The notes below the pieces were generated by a model. The model made no database searches, was not told where the DNA came from, and was given only the letters and a program-made list of their open reading frames with translations. Positions 29,930 to 42,032 of a stretch of DNA of 64,000 bases are shown piece after piece. The position numbers and the translations under genes are program-made. Each line of letters starts with the position of its first letter. Position 1 is the first letter of the stretch. Source of the stretch: Incurvaria masculella (taxonomy: Eukaryota > Arthropoda > Insecta > Lepidoptera > Incurvariidae); the NCBI GenBank assembly GCA_946894095.1, contig OX335660.1:10979001-11043000 (forward strand). The letters are read 5' to 3'.

Positions 29930-31895
29930 GGACCACCACTCGTTATGTGCCTTAAACCGCTTGGAACCCTGATAATGTTCTATCCGGAAAACCAGAAACG
30001 GAAATAACAAGGAATCCGGGTGCGAATATTTGGCAACTAACTCGGTCGGCGGCGCTCGCCGGCTGGAAGTAATATTAATTATCCACATTAATATTAATGC
30101 AATGGGGCGAAATGTGATCGATACCGGCAGCTTGAACGTACAGCCACAGGTACAACTACACGCAAACATTTATATGGAGGAAAGTCTCGTGTTCCAGCCA
30201 GTAACAACCATCGTAATAACGAATGCACGCCATGCGCGTAGGATTAAGGCTATTCCTGCGAGCAATAAATAATATAACTTTTTCAATTAATATTGGGTTA
30301 GCAAAGTTAGTTACTTTGCTAACAAAGAATTAGCCGTGCTGCTTTTAATCCAGTTTCATTCGAAAGAATCGTTGAAAACCTAGCACGGCAGGACAAGCAC
30401 TTTTACCCTAGCTTGCTACCCAACTCGGTGTTAAATACAGCCTGGATTGAAAAATAATGTTCATAAAATTCTATTAGTATTAAACACCATAAAGAAAATT
30501 ACACACACAGATAGAACTCATACAGTCGAGTGGATTCAAAATATCTGAAAGAACTGACTCGAGGGAGGGACGAAGAGAAAGAAAGTCCAAGTCATTCGCA
30601 GGACTATTCAGAGAGATTTTTATGATTAATAGGTTCGTTATCGTTGAAACTTTTGGAATGTAATTGGAAGTATATATTCTACGTCATCATTTGCGTTGTA
30701 TTTTAGCTATATAAAGATTTTTAAAGCTTCTGAATTGGTGATTTTGCACATCAAGTCTCGCGGGCTAAGACTGAAGGAAATCTTTACAACGCAACGGTTA
30801 GGCATTTTTTACAGCCGAATTGCCAAACTTTCAAAATAGAAATGGAGATTCATAATTTTCATACTGAAAGAGATTTTTTTATGTTAAGCGCGGCACATGG
30901 CGTACGCCAGGACCTAAAGGTGCCTGACGACGCCCATGGGTTTTCGAACATTCAGGAGGGCTGCAAAAACGAAGAGATATATGTAGTTTATTAGTTGTAT
31001 AACTAGTGTATCACCGTTTGACTTCGAATCCTGTTTTTCCCATTAAAAACGATAAAGACGAGTTGAAAGTGACCCGTTGTGGCTCCTTAGCCTCCCGCTG
31101 ATAGTAAAACGAGCTTTCCGAACAATAGGCAAAGCCATCCGAGCATGCAACCATGACAGTTAACTACCGAAGTGGAATCGTGTATCGCAGACACGGCAAC
31201 CATATAAGCGTTCACGATTATTTCGAATAGCTCATATTCACTGCCGTGGCCGGTATGTTGACATGATTGACATGAATTCGGAACAGAAGTCATGTAGCCG
31301 ATAGAACCACTAGAACTTAACTCCGACAATTAATTGTTAGAGATTCAGTATGCACCCTAAACAGGGTAAATCCGCTGAATTTACTTTGAACCCAGCACGC
31401 CGGCATGCAAAGCGACGCATTATGAAGTCCCGGAGCTCTCGTTGCATTCCTTTGCACTTCGTTATTGTCTGTTTTTCGCCCAGTCACAAACACTAATTGT
31501 CCCCGCCTTTCTTCATAGCCAGTCGCTTCCTCGCCTCGAGGCTCGCCAGAAGTGCGCGCTCGTGGCGACCCACTAGCCCAGCCCTTTCCTTACAAGTGCG
31601 TACTAGTGGCTACATAGTGGCTAGATACGTAGTGGCTACGTTCGGGTCACCCGTAGCCGCCTCATCTCTACACTCGGCGGGCCGGGGCTGCATTCTGTTG
31701 TTTGAACGCTACGATAGGTTGGTGACACCGTTGATGGTATACTATAAGCAATTACGCTTGTGAGTTACCACCGAGGCCCAGAAGGTAAAAAAAAATAGAA
31801 ACAGATTTGTTCTATACAGAGAATGACAACTACTCGAGTGAGGTTCGTTGCATGAACACTAGGGTGTATCAGTACGGAGCTTGCCTAGGTCTCAA
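29930..31895. other. Unassigned stretch
   Basis: No gene recognised. Contains a small perfect stem (GTTAGCAAAGT and its complement, 30297-30323). The frames at 30030-30272, 31087-31329 and 31497-31763 have no familiar motifs. Confidence 0.4.
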
Positions 31896-31907
31896 AAACG
31901 CACAGTG

Positions 31908-34578
31908 AAACGATTTCTCCGCAAAAAAAAGCGTGAGGGGTGGCACCACTTTTGTACATCTATTTCACCATCAACTAAATCATCCATTGTATGGAAGAAT
32001 ATCAAAAGGTATAGGTCTGTTTTCACTGATATTAATTCCCACAAGGCAGATTCACCAGCCTGGACTATACCATTTTTAGACAAATTGGCCCCTCCCACAG
32101 CCCCTCAGGCTGAGGAAGTCCCCCAATATTTCCCCACTACCCATCCTTTTGACCATATGGAGTCCGACTTTACTCTTACTGAACTTCTATATGTCCTGGA
32201 ACATGTTAAGGACTCAGCTCCGGGAATTGATGGAATTCCATATTCTTTTATTTGTAAATCCCAACCCAAAACCTTAGTTTATTTTTTAAATCTCATTAAC
32301 CTGGTTCTCAAATCTGGTAACGTCCCAGAGAACTGGAAAACACAGATCATAATTCCACTACCTTAGCCGAAAAAGGATCTTAATGACCCATCTTCATACC
32401 GACCTATTGCCCTATCATCAGCACTTGTTAAAATAGCGGAACATCTTTTAAAGAATCGGTTAGATTGGATTGTAGAAAATAGAGAAATATTAGCTCCATC
32501 TCAATTTGGATTCCGAAAAGGCAGAGGCACCATTGATAGCCTCAGCGTTTTTAACACAGACATTCGGCTTGCACAAACGAGAAATGAATCTGTTGTCGCT
32601 GCCTTTTTAGACATCTCGGCAGCATACGACAGTGTCTTGCTTCCAGTCCTCAGGCAAAAAATGTTTCAGCTGAGGATTCCTGTTAAGCTAGTGAATTTCA
32701 TTTCCAACCTTTTTATCTGTGTTTTCTCGCACTATTCATCTCAGGGTTCAAGGGGAGATGATCGCGCAAAGAGTGGTATGGCGCGGCCTTCCTCAGGGAT
32801 CTGTCCTTAGCCCCATGTTATACAACATATACACCTATGACCTTGACCGTAGTGTCACTCCATTTTGCAGAATCTTACAATATGCCGATGATTTACTTGT
32901 CTATAGTTCCAATATATCTGTCCCAGAAGCGTCAAAATCATTGAACTATGCACTGATATCCCTCAATAGCTGGCTGTCGGACCATGGTCTTGAATTATCC
33001 GCTACAAAGAGCAGTATAGTTGTGTTTACTAGACGCCGTCATATCCCCCCTGTCACTATAACAATATCTGGTAAACCTATTGCCATTAAAAAGGAGGTGA
33101 AGTTTCTCGGAGTTATCTTCGATTGTAAGATGACAGGGATCCCCCACCTCGAATATATTGTCGGGAAGTGTGAGAAAAATATTAATATTCTTCGCACACT
33201 TTCAGGCGTCTGGTGGGGAGCTCACCCTTTCTCTCAGAGGCTTCTCTACAATGCTCTTGTTCGTAGCCATTTAGATTATGGTACATTTTTGCTCGAACCA
33301 TGCAGTAAAAGAGCTCTCATGAAATTGGAACTAATACAGTCAAAAAGTATGAGAATAATTATTGGGGCTATGAAATCATCTCCAGTCAACGCGATGCAGG
33401 TTGAGTGTGTAGACCCCCCCCTCGCCCTGAGGCGGCAATACTTGGCCGATCGGTTTCTGTACAGAGCCTCTACCCTCTCAACACACCATATTTTCCCCAA
33501 ATTGGACCTCCTCTCTCAATACTGTCGCTCTAAACCCTTCTGGAACCGGAAAATGTACCCTACTCTTGTTAAGAGCATGAATAGATTTAAAGGCCTTAAG
33601 GCACCCGTTCACCGTTCAAACCCCATTCCTTTGTATAGTACTCCATATTTTTCTGTAATTTATAAGCCAACTGTAGAAATTTCTATAGGAATTGATAAGA
33701 ATACTATCAACGCCAATACGGTATTCTGCTCAGTAATCTCCCAGCGATGGCCCGACTGGGAAGTCATATACACTGATGCATCTAAGCGTTCTGAGGTTGG
33801 TTGCCTAGGAGCAGCGATGCTGCATCAACGTACTAAGGCTATCAGGAAAATGAAGTGCCCCCCAGAAAGCTCTGTCTTCACTGGTGAATGCGTGGCCGTT
33901 GCAGAAGCTATATCCATGGCCAGCAGTTTACATTTTAAGAAAACTCTTATAGTGTCGGACTCACTAAGCTGCCTTCAAGCTTTGCATCAGTACCCCTTCT
34001 CTTCCAAAACATCTAAAATTATATTTGAAATAAAGGAAGCCCTGGTCGGTTGTATAGAGCAAGAACAGGAAATGGCACTTGTGTGGGTGCCTAGCCATAT
34101 TGGTATTTTAGGTAATGAACAGGTTGACTCCATAGCTAAAGATGCCATATTGACTGGTGAAAGAAAATTCTTTAAAATATATCCAAACGACCTGCTCTCT
34201 CTCCCTAGAGTGGCTCTTCGCAAAGTTTGGAACCGCCAGTGGTCCCATACAAGCAAAGAAAAAGGTCGGCTGTATGCAGACTTGCAACCTGAGATACCAA
34301 TCAAACCTTGGTTTTCGAAACATAAACTTTTAACAAAGAAGGAAACCTCTGTCATATGCAGAATGCGTTTAGGACACTGCTGTACCCCTGTTTTCCTATG
34401 TAAAATACGGGTTAGGGATACCTCACTCTGTGAGTGCGGACTTGCGGATGGAGACCTTGACCATATATTCTTTTCATGTCCTCTAATCCAACCTTCTCTA
34501 TATACCGTGCTACCCAGATATAAAATACCCCTACCCACAAACATGAAAAACCTCTTAACTCTCTGCCACCCAGCCACC
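31908..34578 (+). pseudogene. I-group LINE ORF2: reverse transcriptase and RNase H, disrupted
   Basis: RT motifs in order: LEHVKDSAPGIDGIPYSF, SYRPIALSSALVKIAEHLL, APSQFGFRKGRGTIDS, FLDISAAYDSVLL (first Asp), GLPQGSVLSPMLYN, ILQYADDLLVYSS (catalytic pair), and the thumb VKFLGVIFD. RNase H follows at about 33760-34140: VIYTDASK, FTGECVAVAEA, LIVSDSLSCLQA and LVWVPSHIGILGNEQVDSIA, giving the D-E-D-D set. A C-terminal Cys/His block (CECGLADGDLDHIFFSC) comes last. The copy has an in-frame TAG at 32364-32366 and a frameshift near 32715, and lacks the endonuclease. RNase H places it in the I-type group; I cannot fix the exact clade. The long open half (32719-34605) is otherwise well preserved. Confidence 0.85.
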
Positions 34579-34690
34579 TTTTTTTTTTTTTTTTTTTTTA
34601 AGTGACTGGACATGGATGGCTAATACCACAAGTTCTGTCATGGTATTAGCCCAACACACCACATGGGAACTAGGTGCCATGCCAGGACCC
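34579..34690 (-). mobile_element. SINE 3' end inserted in the LINE
   Basis: A 21-T run (the poly(A) of a minus-strand copy) is followed by AAGTGACTGGACATGGATGG, TATTAGCCCAACACACCACA and AACTAGGTGCCATGCCAGGA, the tail of the shared-body SINE family. It is 5'-truncated, so head type is unknown. It creates the run of Phe codons at the end of the LINE frame. Confidence 0.8.
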
Positions 34691-35026
34691 TAACCTTACA
34701 AGTATTGTTTAATTTTATTAAAAATAATTCCATTAAACTGTAAAATTCCTAGTGTAATGTAAATATATTTGTGTTATTTATATATTGTGTTGTGTTGTCT
34801 ACCTACAAATCTCAGGTCTGTAAAATTTACAAAATTATGATACCTAGTCATTTCTTTGTTCTATAGGTAACCACTCCTACATGAATCTCCATAGTATTTG
34901 GCAGAGTCGACTAGGGCATTGGCCCAAACTAACCTCGAAGCCAACTGGACACTGGCAAAATTGTCTTTAAAAAAAGGACAGAGGCCATAATCCAAAACAA
35001 TCAATCAATCAATCAAACGCACAGTG

Positions 35027-35608
35027 AGCCGTGCGTGCGCAAAGTTTTGAAATGAGTTTTCTATAGCTTTAAATACTCTTGGTAAGCGGAGTTAATAGTA
35101 AGTATTTCCTATTTATTATAGGAGAGTTAAAACACTACATTAATATAAATTTACCCGCTGTCTTACATGTTGCCAACTGGAGCAGGCCAGTCCTCAAAAA
35201 CCGCACCCGTTCACGAGCATCGCCACAGGGACAGCCATCGCCTCTTTCGGCCACATTTTAGGGAAAGCGTTGACCCGCTATCGTACCGTATCGTACCGTG
35301 CGCATTGCGTGCACAGAATGTGGCCCCAGGCTCATTTGGCTCAACTGGCCGCGGAGCCGCCCGGGTCGGGGTCGGATAAAAGTAGGGCGATAAAAGAGGA
35401 CCGCGTGTCCTTACACGTGTGTTTTCGCGTCTCTGGAAACCGGATCGACCTACGCATGATAAATAAAATTCCGTTTATCCCGGCCGGGTCGTACCGTTTT
35501 GGAATTGAATACACATAGAGAAATTGAGTGAGATTCCAACTGAAACCTTTGTTCGAATCTCTGTCAATATTAATATTATTTTCTTTGTTGCCTCCATTAC
35601 TCACAACG
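35027..35608. other. Unassigned stretch
   Basis: 35160-35400 is CpG-richer, but no gene is supported. Short overlapping frames look incidental. Confidence 0.35.
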
Positions 35609-36372
35609 TTTTTAGGGTTCCGAAAGGGTGCCAACGGAACCCTATTACTAAGCGTCTGCTGTCCGTCCGTCCGTCCGTCCGTCACAGGGCTGTATCTCAT
35701 AAACCGTAATAGTTAGGCACTTTTTTACTGAGTGTTTATTTATTATGCCGCTTTAACAACAAATAGATCAAATTAGAAAATAATAAAAAAAACAAAAATT
35801 ACCAAAAACAAAAAAAAAACAAAGACACCGACTCAAAAAATAACAGAAATCGTAACTATAAAAATGGAAATTATTTTTTACTTTTTAGTGCTTTTTCTTT
35901 GAAGTCGGTTATTTTTTTTGTTAATTTTTTTTTGTTTATTTTTAGTGAATCTGAAGTACACTTACTAATTTGTACACGTCCTTTCCAATAAAAAAAGAAT
36001 CACCGAAATCGGTTGGCGTTATATTGAGTTATTCGTCCATTTGTCGCGCAAATCTTAATACAAATTTAAGACTTTTATGATTTTCTCATGGATATCATTG
36101 TCAGAACTTAACCAAATTAAAATGGGACCACTTGGGAAGCACTAGCTATCATTTAAAAAAATAACCATCAAAATCGGTTCACCCAGGCAAAAGTTATGAG
36201 GTAACAAACATAAAAAAAAACATACAGACGAATTGATAACCTCCTCCTTTTTTGAAGTCGGTAAAAAAATAAAGGGGCCCCCATACAAAAAACGCGTTTA
36301 TTTGTGTTAAATGTTGTATCATGGTACGGAACCCTTCGTGTGCGACGCCGACTCGCACTTGGCCGGTTTTTT
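35609..36372 (-). mobile_element. Lepidopteran interspersed repeat, split by a nested element
   Basis: The two halves (35609-35825 and 36263-36372) match the CCGGCCAAGTGCG family. The minus strand starts AAAAAACCGGCCAAGTGCG at 36372 and ends near 35609. It contains a (GGAC)n tract at 35665-35682. Confidence 0.75.
35826..36262 (+). mobile_element. Nested element with CCGACTTCAAA ends, copy 1
   Basis: About 437 bp from CACCGACTCAAAAAATAACA to TTTTTTGAAGTCGGT, giving short inverted ends of CCGACT(T)CAAAAAA. It is nearly identical to 45484-45924. Non-coding; inserted in the A-rich part of another repeat. Confidence 0.75.
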
Positions 36373-37212
36373 AATTCACATCATCGCTGGAGATGGTGGC
36401 GGTTAAGCTGGTTCAACATTAAATGAAGTTCAAAGATACAGAATGTAAATATACCGGTTCAATATTTATTAAGATTTCATAACTCGCAGCAAACGATGAA
36501 AATTTATATCGGTATGTGAAAATTACAGAGTCATAATGGTGCTATTAAAATGACGAAAATCAGACCAGCGATTCTTTAAGATGAAGGTTGTTAAGTTACT
36601 AATTGCTTGTATTTATTTATTGTATTATATTTCGTGTGTTTAAATAAATGAATACACATAAGATCTAATTAATAATATAATTATAAATACTATGAAAATT
36701 AATTCTTCATTGAAAGTAATACGTATAGCAAGGACATATTTTTCAAAAACCTTTTAATGTTTGTGTAACTACAGTAAATAAACATATTTGCAAGTTTAGC
36801 AGGTGTGCAACTTTTGGAATATTATAAATGTATCCTGTAACACCCTCTCTGACGCCTCGGCCGTATCGCTGCATCTCGCCAAATCTCGCACCCAGAACGT
36901 TAACAAGGAATGTGCGAGATGTTTATAGTTCGCTATTTGAACCATCTCCGCCACATTCTTTAATATAGCAGAAGAAACAGAGAAATACATAATATAATGT
37001 ATTCAATCGTTTACAAATGATAAGATCGTTTTGCAATGCTTCACACCTTTCAAAGCTCTGTTGCTTTCGGATGAATACATGCAACAAACATCCAGTTTAC
37101 ACCGTGGCCGGGCGTCTCTAGCCTCTTATTTTTAAGGTTCTTGTCTACCACAAGATGGGATATAATCGTTTATACGTACATTCGTGATAAGGTATACTGA
37201 ATTACAAGTGGT
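36373..37212. other. Unassigned stretch
   Basis: The minus-strand frame at 36796-36990 (64 codons, containing VAEMVQIANYKHLAHSLL) looks somewhat protein-like but matches no family I know and has no convincing splice signals. The remainder is AT-rich. Confidence 0.35.
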
Positions 37213-37335
37213 ATAGGCCCCGGCGCGAGACGATTCCTTTCCCTTCCAAAGGCCAGCGGTGGGCAGTAGCCAAATCCCGTTGGCGTCCCGCCGTTGGCGC
37301 TTAGAAGGGGAGAGAGTCGTTTCGCGCCGGGGGCT
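37213..37335. mobile_element. Small GC-rich hairpin element
   Basis: GGCCCCGGCGCGAGACGATT pairs with the stretch ending GCGCCGGGGGC at 37333, with arms of about 30 bp. GTTGGCGTCCCGCCGTTGGC lies in the loop. Likely a miniature foldback transposon. Confidence 0.6.
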
Positions 37336-37805
37336 GTACTGCTACTGCAAGTCCTATGAAACGCAGAAAAGCTACATTCATAAAAAAATTGCTATTATAA
37401 ATTAGGAAACAAATAAATGCAAGCATATAAATATGAAAACCCAAAACATTCTTCAAATTGATACGGGCTGCGAGGGTGGAGTGGGGTGGAGTGGGGGGGA
37501 GCGGGGTGGCGGCGGAGGGGAAGGTCGGAGCGTGCCGGGTCGCCGCCTGTTTGTCCGGATCTAGTCGGACACGTTCCGGACACTTTACCCGGACACTACC
37601 CACCCCCGCCTCACGGCCGGATGAATTTCACATTTTTGTCGGGGCAAAGACTGCGCTAATATGAATTATGAGGGCCGCGGGAAGGGACCGCGGCCCTTCC
37701 GGAAGAATAATATCCCTGTTGTTTTTCTGAAAACAAAATATTCTGTACCGTAATATCGGTGGAGTTTAGACAGAAAACTCAGCTGCTTTCCTGAAAATAT
37801 TTGTA
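37336..37805. other. Unassigned stretch with G-rich run
   Basis: 37465-37520 is a G-rich tract (GGGTGGAGTGGGGTGGAGTG). No gene seen. It borders the minisatellite. Confidence 0.4.
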
Positions 37806-38330
37806 GACCAATACACTCCGACCTTAAACACGCGCATGGAGACGTATGCGACCAATACACTCCGACCTTTAACACGCGCATGGAGACGTATGAGACCAAT
37901 ACACTACGACCTTTAACACGCGCATGGAGACATGATACCAAAACACTTCGACCTTTAACACGCGCATAGAGACGTATGAGACCAATACACTCAGGCCTTT
38001 AACACGCGCATGGAGACGTATGAGAACAATACAATCCGACCTTTAACACGCGCATAGAGACGTATGTGACCAATACATTCCGACCTTTAACACGCGCATG
38101 GAGACGTATGCGACCAATACACTCCGACCTTTAACACGCGCATGGAGACGTATGAGACCAATTCACTCCGACCTTTAACACGCGCATGGAGACGTATGAG
38201 ACCAATACACTGCGACCTTTAACACGCGCATAGAGACGTATGAGACCGATACACTCCGACCTTTAACACGCGCATGGGGACGTATGAGACCAAAATACTC
38301 CGACCTTTAACACGCGCATGAATACGCAAG
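37806..38330. repeat. 44-bp minisatellite, about 12 units
   Basis: The unit is GACCAATACACTCCGACC followed by TTTAACACGCGCATGGAGAC and GTATGA. There are twelve copies with point changes, one unit shortened and the last diverging. Period is 44 bp. It is open on the minus strand for parts, but 44 is not a multiple of three and no gene is indicated. Confidence 0.95.
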
Positions 38331-39424
38331 AAACACAAACATGGCAACACGATCTTATGAGAGCGTCCCGTGAGCCTTTGACAAATGTATTAGAGCGACT
38401 TGATTCGCGAAATTAATAAACCTAACTCAACTAAAGTTAATTAAGGAACCCCGCTCGCGATAACGGCAACATAAATTAGACAGCGTCAACTTTGGCAGGA
38501 ACTTTTGTGAAAATAATTAAGGAGTCGCCGACGTTACGCAAGCCAGGTAGAGTCAACAGATGCGTGAAAGTGCGCACCTATTTGGAGGAAATATGTTTTT
38601 GTTGCCTTCCGCTTCGGAGGACAATCCAGTGAAATTACCAGGAAAGTTTCGATTGGATGGCCAAAGAAGAGTGCGGGATATCGACTTCACGGTCATCTCC
38701 TGGTAAGAGATTATTCAGTCTAGATACTCGCTAGTTCGCGGTTGTCCCATAAAGCCTCATTAGTCCTCGGAGGCTCTGAATAATTTCGCAGCCTCCACCG
38801 GCTGGCTTCATTACGTCTCCCCCCACCCCCAGCTTCACCCGCCACCTCCAATTTGAGGCGGTCCCTCCGTCGGCAGCGAGCGAACAAAACGCAACTGATC
38901 CGAGCGGTTACAATGTGAAGGAAAACTTTGATTACATTTTTGTTGTATTTTGCATTAAGAAAACATTTTTGACAATCCGCAATGTTGTTTGATAGTGCGA
39001 AAATAATGGGTGGTTTTATATAAAGAATCAATATTGTCTGCATAATGGCTGATTCACACGACGCGATAAATCACGTACGTGAAGCACGCACGAGCTCTGT
39101 GCGCGAACTTCAACGTTCGTGATGGTGTAATTCGAACCGCATTCGAGATGCTTATTCATTCTTAAATACAATTTCAATGTTTTTTGTTTTATAATTGCGT
39201 TCATTGATATTGAAGTTAGAAACATTCATCTCAGCCACAATATTCTGGTTTCACACAATACTCCAGAGAGTCACATAAATACATTTGGCATAACATTTTG
39301 ACATTTGTACAAAGTCCACATCGCCACGATCTGAGAACATTTTTTATTAAAATTAACTGAGCTTATACTAGCTCAAAATGTTGCTTGAACACAAAATTAT
39401 AAACATTCGCGAACATTATTTGAG
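38331..39424. other. Unassigned stretch
   Basis: No gene recognised. The frame at 38720-39043 (minus) has no known motif. No repeat matched within the window. Confidence 0.35.
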
Positions 39425-39520
39425 CAGATCTGCGATAGTTCGCAAATCCGCTGGTATGGTGCCTCGCTGAACATTGCTTTGCAAGGTGAGGTGTTGTTGG
39501 CTTTTCTGAGCATCTTTATT
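39425..39520 (+). repeat. Short dispersed repeat, copy 1
   Basis: CGCAAATCCGCTGGTATGGT, then CTCGCTGAA and GCAAGGTGAGG, recurs at 46387-46490. Identity unknown; probably a SINE or MITE part. Confidence 0.55.
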
Positions 39521-39530
39521 TGTTCTCTTA

Positions 39531-39951
39531 TTTTTTATTTTTTTTTATGCGACCTGACATGGATGGCTAAGTAATACCACACAACTACCGTTATGATATT
39601 AGCCCAATACACCACATTCCCGAAGGAATTAGGTGCCATGCCAGGACCTTCCCTTTATGAGCACGGCTACATTGAACTGGATGGAAAACACGGACAATTT
39701 TTCATTGCCGCTTCGACCATCTTTTCATCCAATGCGATGGTACCAACCCGGGCGGGCTTAAATCCTACCACCTAGTAGGGGAAGGGGACCTACAGTTTTA
39801 CATGGATTCAGAACCATGGAGCAGCTCGCATTCGTGACGAAATGCACTTATCGAACTCTGAAAGAGAAAGACAGTGGTGCAAGTTGGTATTGAACCCGGG
39901 CCTCTGGTACGCTAGGCCAGTTTCCGCGCCACTAGACTACGAGCCGCTCAT
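39531..39951 (-). mobile_element. tRNA-headed SINE, near full length
   Basis: Read on the minus strand: head GCGGCTCGTAGTCTAGTGGC (A box) and GGCCCGGGTTCAATACC (B box), a link with CTTTCTCTTTCAGAGTTCGA, then the body AAACTGTAGGTCCCCTTCCC, CCCGGGTTGGTACCATCG and TGTTTTCCATCCAGTTCAAT, ending TATTACTTAGCCATCC and an A-rich tail (T-rich at 39531-39546 on plus). This is the best copy of the tRNA-headed type in the window. Confidence 0.85.
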
Positions 39952-39969
39952 GCCGCGCATAGCCACACA

Positions 39970-40320
39970 TTTTTTTTCTTTTTTTTATGCATCCTGACAT
40001 GGATGGCTAATACCACACAACTACCATTATGATATTGGCCCATTACACCAAATTCCCGAAAGTTTTAGGTGCCATGCCAGGACCATCTTTTCATCCAATG
40101 CAATGGTACCAACCCAGGCGGGCTTAAACCCTACCAACTAGTAGGGGAAGGGGACCTAAGGTATTACATGGATTTTGATCCACGGAGCAGCTCGCATTCG
40201 TGACGAAATGCACTTATCAAACTCAGATAGAGAAAGAAAGTGGTGCGTGTCGGGGCGAGGAATTAAACTCAGACTTCTGGTACGCTAGGCCAGTCCCCGC
40301 GCCACTAGGCTACGAGTCGG
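39970..40320 (-). mobile_element. tRNA-headed SINE, second copy
   Basis: The same order as the copy just upstream, with an internal loss of about 60 bp (GCCAGGACCATCTTTTCATC joins tail to body). The head ends with AGTCCCCGCGCCACTAGGC at about 40290. Two adjacent copies in the same orientation suggest insertion into A-rich tails. Confidence 0.85.
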
Positions 40321-40900
40321 TTTTTCATTAAAAAAATTCAAATTCGCGTCGCCAGTGTATGAACGGCTCGCGGGCGAGTGGGTGGCAGTCAGCAGGCGCG
40401 GATGAGGGGGTGTGAAGAGGTTGGGGGCGAAGGGGAGGGTATGGAGGCGCCGCCATATTTCGCTCGATTCTTTTGTTTATCGGAAATTGTTTCTTCGCGG
40501 AGCTGTTCTAAATTCTCAATTAGGTCGTTGTGTTTCTTTCCCTATCAGCGGCGGGTATCTCTGGTGCCTTCCGTTTCTTGTATTATTCCCTTTTTTCTCC
40601 GTTTCGGCGGCGAGTGCTCCTGTAATGGGTTCCCTTTGTGAACGGCGCGAGCGGCGGGCTAGTGGGCTGTTGCTTGTTTATTTTCTCAAAGGAATTTGAT
40701 TGCTCACAAGGAAACGTGTCGTAATGATGGGCGTTTCGTTATTTTTTTGGGTTTCACGCCGGTGTTCTTTGAGCATTTTTTATTTAGTTTTGATTCTTAT
40801 AGGTGAAAAACCCTGTATTCGTTCGAGACCTTGACGGGAGTTGGCCGAGATAAGGGTTTAAAAAAAATTACAAAGTTTTTTATGTATAAACAGCATCACC
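40321..40900. other. Unassigned stretch
   Basis: 40370-40650 is GC-richer with open short frames on both strands (for example 40378-40641), none with a known motif. Confidence 0.35.
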
Positions 40901-40990
40901 CGCCGCATATTGGACTTTGACCCAAATACGTTTTCCTTGCTAATGCCAATACCTACTGTGGCGTTTACGGTGAAGCGCTCCGCATCTGGG
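40901..40990 (+). repeat. Short dispersed repeat shared with 63108
   Basis: CCGCATATTGGACTTTGACC, ATACGTTTTCCTTGC and ATGCCAATACCTACT recur at 63108-63165. It may be the 3' end of a LINE family; class not known. Confidence 0.5.
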
Positions 40991-41247
40991 CATGGATGGA
41001 CGTTTCCTACATTGAACTGAATGAAAACACAGATCATTTTCCATTTTCCATCCAATGGTAACCCGGCTGGGCTTAAACTTGCCACCTGGTAGGGGAAGGG
41101 GGGCTTACAGTTTTACATTGACTCCAAACCATGGAACTGCTCGATTTGAACGAAATGCACTTATACAACTCGAGAAAGAGAAAGAAAGTGGGGCCGGGAT
41201 TTCAACACATGACCTCTGGCATGGAAGGCAAGTCCACCCGCCGCTCA
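40991..41247 (-). mobile_element. tRNA-headed SINE, internally deleted
   Basis: CTACATTGAACTGAATGAAA, then AACCCGGCTGGGCTTAAAC, TAGGGGAAGGGGGGCTTACA, and the inverted head with GGATTTCAACACATGACC. The 3' tail is reduced to CATGGATGG. Confidence 0.75.
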
Positions 41248-41266
41248 CATACACACAATATAACTT

Positions 41267-41550
41267 AAAAACCGGCCAAGTGCGAGTCGGACTCACCACA
41301 CGAAGGGTTCCTTTTTAGATTCAACCACAAAACTATTTCGTATGGGTGCCCATTTTAATTTTTATTATTTTTTAATTTTACCTATTTGTTGTTATAGCGG
41401 CAAAATAAATACACACTCTGTAAAAATTTCAGCTGCCCTATTACGGTTCATGAGATACAGCCCTGTGACAGACGGACGGACGGACGGAATGACAGCGGAG
41501 GCTTAGTAATAGGGTGCCGTTGGCACCCTTTAGGTACGGAACCCTAAAAA
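41267..41550 (+). mobile_element. Lepidopteran interspersed repeat (CCGGCCAAGTGCGAGTC family)
   Basis: From AAAAACCGGCCAAGTGCGAG to GGTACGGAACCCTAAAAA with four CGGA units. It lies directly after a SINE, separated by about 20 bp. Confidence 0.8.
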
Positions 41551-41837
41551 TTATACAAAATACCATTTCAAATAGGTTAAACAATAATAAGCGGGGCGTG
41601 TTAGCGAAATGGTCAATCCCTTGTCCCCTGCCTATAGGCGGAACCCTTCTCCAGCTGTCAATTACAAGGTACACATATTCGCATGCGCGAACCCGCAACA
41701 GTCGTGGTTCGGGAGTACTTTTATTGATTCTTTGCTTCGGATGCAGAGTAGGTTCCAAGGAATACACATTGTTTTAGTTTAACAGTTTTAATACATAAAA
41801 GTAAGTATTTATATTCATTTGTTGGCTGAAGTAATTA

Positions 41838-41905
41838 TCTGGGTATCTTAGAGCTGTGGATATAATAATCCGAAGGTCACAGGTTCGAATTCTGGTTCAG
41901 ACAAA
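41838..41905 (+). mobile_element. tRNA-like sequence (SINE head or tRNA pseudogene)
   Basis: CTTAGAGCTGTGG resembles an A box. CACAGGTTCGAATTCTG contains a good B box (GGTTCGAATTC) with a T-arm stem. The acceptor stem is not convincing and no standard anticodon loop forms, so a working tRNA is unlikely. Confidence 0.4.
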
Positions 41906-42032
41906 TGTACAGACAAAATTGTTTTTGAATATTTTCTGCATCTCATTACAATTATTAAATAACATAATATGTTAACCCAGAACTTAGACCGATGATATAC
42001 GCCCTTAAACATTTTCATACAAATCTTTAGAG

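Larger units (their letters stand above)
31896..35026 (+). mobile_element. 5'-truncated I-group LINE with target-site duplication
   Basis: AAACGCACAGTG flanks both ends (31896-31907 and 35015-35026). The LINE begins inside its RT N-terminal region at about 31908 and ends in an (AATC)n tail at 34999-35014, typical of target-primed reverse transcription. It contains RT plus RNase H and a 3' UTR, and is interrupted by a SINE at 34579-34690. Confidence 0.85.

Noticed and set aside
37666..37941. Repeat protein encoded by the minisatellite
   Set aside because: The 44-bp unit is not a multiple of three, and the frame survives only over a few units.
37806..38330. CRISPR-like array
   Set aside because: Units are contiguous with no unique spacers, and the setting is a eukaryotic genome.
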